This document shows, piece after piece, positions 6,325 through 7,462 of a DNA stretch of 7,462 bases (position 1 is the stretch's first letter; each line of letters opens with the position of its first letter). The notes under the pieces were generated by a model. That model searched no databases. It was given only the letters and a program-made list of their open reading frames with translations, and was not told the DNA's origin. The position numbers and the translations under genes are program-made. The DNA is taken from assembly GCA_937973935.1 (NCBI GenBank), contig CALJJF010000025.1:1-7462 (forward strand). The letters run 5' to 3'. This DNA comes from MKRK01 sp001896915. GTDB taxonomy: Bacteria > Bacillota > Clostridia > Oscillospirales > Acutalibacteraceae.

Positions 6325-7254
6325 ATGAATATTTCAAAAAGGCAACTGTTATCGGCAGTAATCACTGTTATTATGATTGCTGCACTGTTAACCGGTTGTG
6401 AAAAAAGCAAGCAAAACCCTGTTACCACCTCCGGCATCAGCGCAACCACCGCAACAGGGACGGAGATAACACAAACAACTGCTGTCGGTGAATCCATAAC
6501 GGCAACATCAGTGAAATCCGGCGTTAGCGGAACGGTAACCACAACCACAAAAGCAGCTGCCACAGCAGTGGTAACAACTAAGCCGAATACCACGGTTGCC
6601 GCTGTGAAGGTGGGGTATAGTCTGAATGATGTAAAAAAACTGACCAACTTTACTTATGCCACCGAAATCACCAAAAACGGGAAAAACGAAACGCCGTACC
6701 GTGTATTCAGAACGGCAAACCGGATCAAAGTGGAGTGGCTTTATGACAAGACAAAGGATACTGACGAGAACAATGACAGCGTTTTGGGCACGGTTCAATA
6801 TGTCACTGCCGTTACCTTTGTGGATAACAAGCAGTATAAGCAATTGAAATTTTACAATGAGCCGAGCAAACCGGGAGCAGATATCGGATACCGGGGAAAA
6901 GACATCGTATCTGCCTATCATCTTTGGGAACAGCACGATGTGACTACCTTGCTGAACGGCTCCGGCGTAACCAAAATCGGCACAGAAAAAGCGGAAGGTC
7001 TGGATGTACCCGTATATGCCATTACAAAAGACGGCAAAACCCACAAAATTTATTATAATTCAACCTATAAAACATGGCTCAAATACGAGATTTTAATCGG
7101 AAATACCGTAACAGAATCCTACTTGGCCAAGGGCTTTAGAGTTGGCGGCGTAACAGAAACACAAGCCGATTGGCCTACCAAGCTGCCGGGACACCCGGAG
7201 CTGCCGGGCTATGCTCTGATCAATATCAGTGCTATGGCAGGACTCAAGGATTGA
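6325..7254 (+). CDS. Lipoprotein with Thr-rich stalk and beta-rich C-terminal domain
   Basis: This 309-aa lipoprotein has a signal peptide (MNISKRQLL, hydrophobic core) ending in the lipobox LLTGC, so C25 should be lipidated and the protein membrane-anchored outside the cell. Residues about 33-92 are a low-complexity Thr/Ala/Val/Ser stalk with several Thr runs, a likely spacer through the wall and a possible O-glycosylation region. Residues about 96-309 form a globular, beta-strand-rich domain. Segments such as KIYYNSTYKTWLKYE (241-255), then a YLAKGFRVGGV stretch (266-276), resemble LolA/LolB-like lipoprotein folds seen in Gram-positive bacteria, but this is a loose impression. It ends in a Pro-rich ADWPTKLPGHPELPGY region and a short tail. 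It lies 37 nt after the wall-anchored gene and before a terminator, so it is probably the last gene of the operon. Function unknown. Confidence 0.83.
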   Translation: MNISKRQLLSAVITVIMIAALLTGCEKSKQNPVTTSGISATTATGTEITQTTAVGESITATSVKSGVSGTVTTTTKAAATAVVTTKPNTTVAAVKVGYSLNDVKKLTNFTYATEITKNGKNETPYRVFRTANRIKVEWLYDKTKDTDENNDSVLGTVQYVTAVTFVDNKQYKQLKFYNEPSKPGADIGYRGKDIVSAYHLWEQHDVTTLLNGSGVTKIGTEKAEGLDVPVYAITKDGKTHKIYYNSTYKTWLKYEILIGNTVTESYLAKGFRVGGVTETQADWPTKLPGHPELPGYALINISAMAGLKD

Positions 7255-7264
7255 TATCAATCAT

Positions 7265-7303
7265 ACAATGCTGTCCCTGCTTAGGTAAGGGCAGCCTTGT
7301 TTT
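7265..7303 (+). terminator. Intrinsic terminator after the envelope operon
   Basis: ACAA-T-GCTG-T-CCCT (7265-7278) pairs with AGGG-CAGC-C-TTGT (7288-7300). One T is bulged, there is one T/C mismatch, and the loop is GCTTAGGTA. The descending arm runs into TTGTTTT ending at 7303. It begins 10 nt after the stop of the second lipoprotein. Confidence 0.75.
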
Positions 7304-7325
7304 AAACCGAAAGGAGAAATGGAAT

Positions 7326-7442
7326 ATGTCAAGAACAGCCGAAGCGTTTTTCAATTGGGCATTCCACACCCGTGCCAACACGGTAATCAAATTAAATGAA
7401 GGAGAACAAATCTCCCACGAAAAATTATTTTTGAGCTTTTGA
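7326..7442 (+). CDS. Hypothetical 38-aa protein
   Basis: The ATG at 7326 is preceded by AAGGAGA (7311-7317, 8 nt spacing), a very good Shine-Dalgarno. The frame reads MSRTAEAFFNWAFHTRANTV and on to a TGA at 7440-7442. The product is soluble-looking, with no signal peptide or membrane segment, and I do not recognise it. The window ends 20 nt later. One of the other frames (through 7424 onward) stays open to the edge after a run of A5 and T5, so a frameshifted longer gene is possible but not favoured. An ATG at 7319 is too close to the Shine-Dalgarno and in a different frame. No promoter is evident between the preceding terminator and this gene, so read-through may drive it. Confidence 0.5.
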   Translation: MSRTAEAFFNWAFHTRANTVIKLNEGEQISHEKLFLSF

Positions 7443-7462
7443 TCCCACGACCCTGCTTTTGT

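Noticed and set aside
7249..7262. 14-nt palindrome GATTGATATCAATC over the stop of the second lipoprotein
   Set aside because: It is short, A/T-rich, has no loop for a hairpin and lies next to a better terminator; it is probably chance.
1..7462. Mobile elements, CRISPR arrays, tRNA/rRNA genes, toxin-antitoxin or phage-defence genes
   Set aside because: I looked on both strands and found no transposase, integrase, regularly spaced repeats, tRNA-like cloverleaf or recognisable defence domains.

Overview
The window looks like chromosomal DNA from a low-to-moderate GC Gram-positive anaerobe of the class Clostridia, most likely the Oscillospiraceae/Ruminococcaceae side. This placement is an inference. 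It rests on strong GGAGG-type ribosome binding sites, a split transketolase, Thr-rich linkers in lipoproteins, and a wall-anchored protein ending in an APDTGN-type sorting signal. All convincing genes lie on the + strand. There is no tRNA, rRNA, IS element, CRISPR array or integrase.

Positions 1-2983 are a compact housekeeping operon. It starts with the 3' part of an RluA-family pseudouridine synthase, followed by a Cof-type HAD phosphatase and the N- and C-terminal halves of a split transketolase. The last three genes are joined by a 4-nt ATGA overlap and a 1-nt TAATG overlap. The operon ends at a 54-nt perfect palindrome that should act as an intrinsic, possibly bidirectional, terminator.

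Positions 3127-3506 hold no conventional gene but are full of signals. There is a near-consensus promoter (TTGACA, 17 nt, extended -10), then a roughly 230-nt leader. The leader contains a long hairpin, a second compact hairpin, a possible 35-codon Met/Cys-rich reading frame with its own Shine-Dalgarno, and a terminator hairpin about 60 nt before the next gene. The apical loop of the long hairpin can form 12 contiguous pairs with the 5' arm of that terminator, because the loop carries a copy of the terminator's 3' arm. This is the layout of a termination/antitermination switch and matches no riboswitch class I can recognise by eye. It is the most interesting part of the window.

Positions 3507-7254 are a probable three-gene cell-envelope operon. 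It encodes a lipoprotein with about four repeats of a small beta-rich unit, a secreted wall-anchored protein with a duplicated beta-plus-helical architecture, and a second lipoprotein with a Thr-rich stalk and a globular C-terminal domain. None has an assignable biochemical function. Together they suggest a surface structure or sensing locus controlled by the leader RNA. A terminator at about 7265-7303 closes the unit, and a 38-codon hypothetical frame with a good ribosome binding site begins at 7326.
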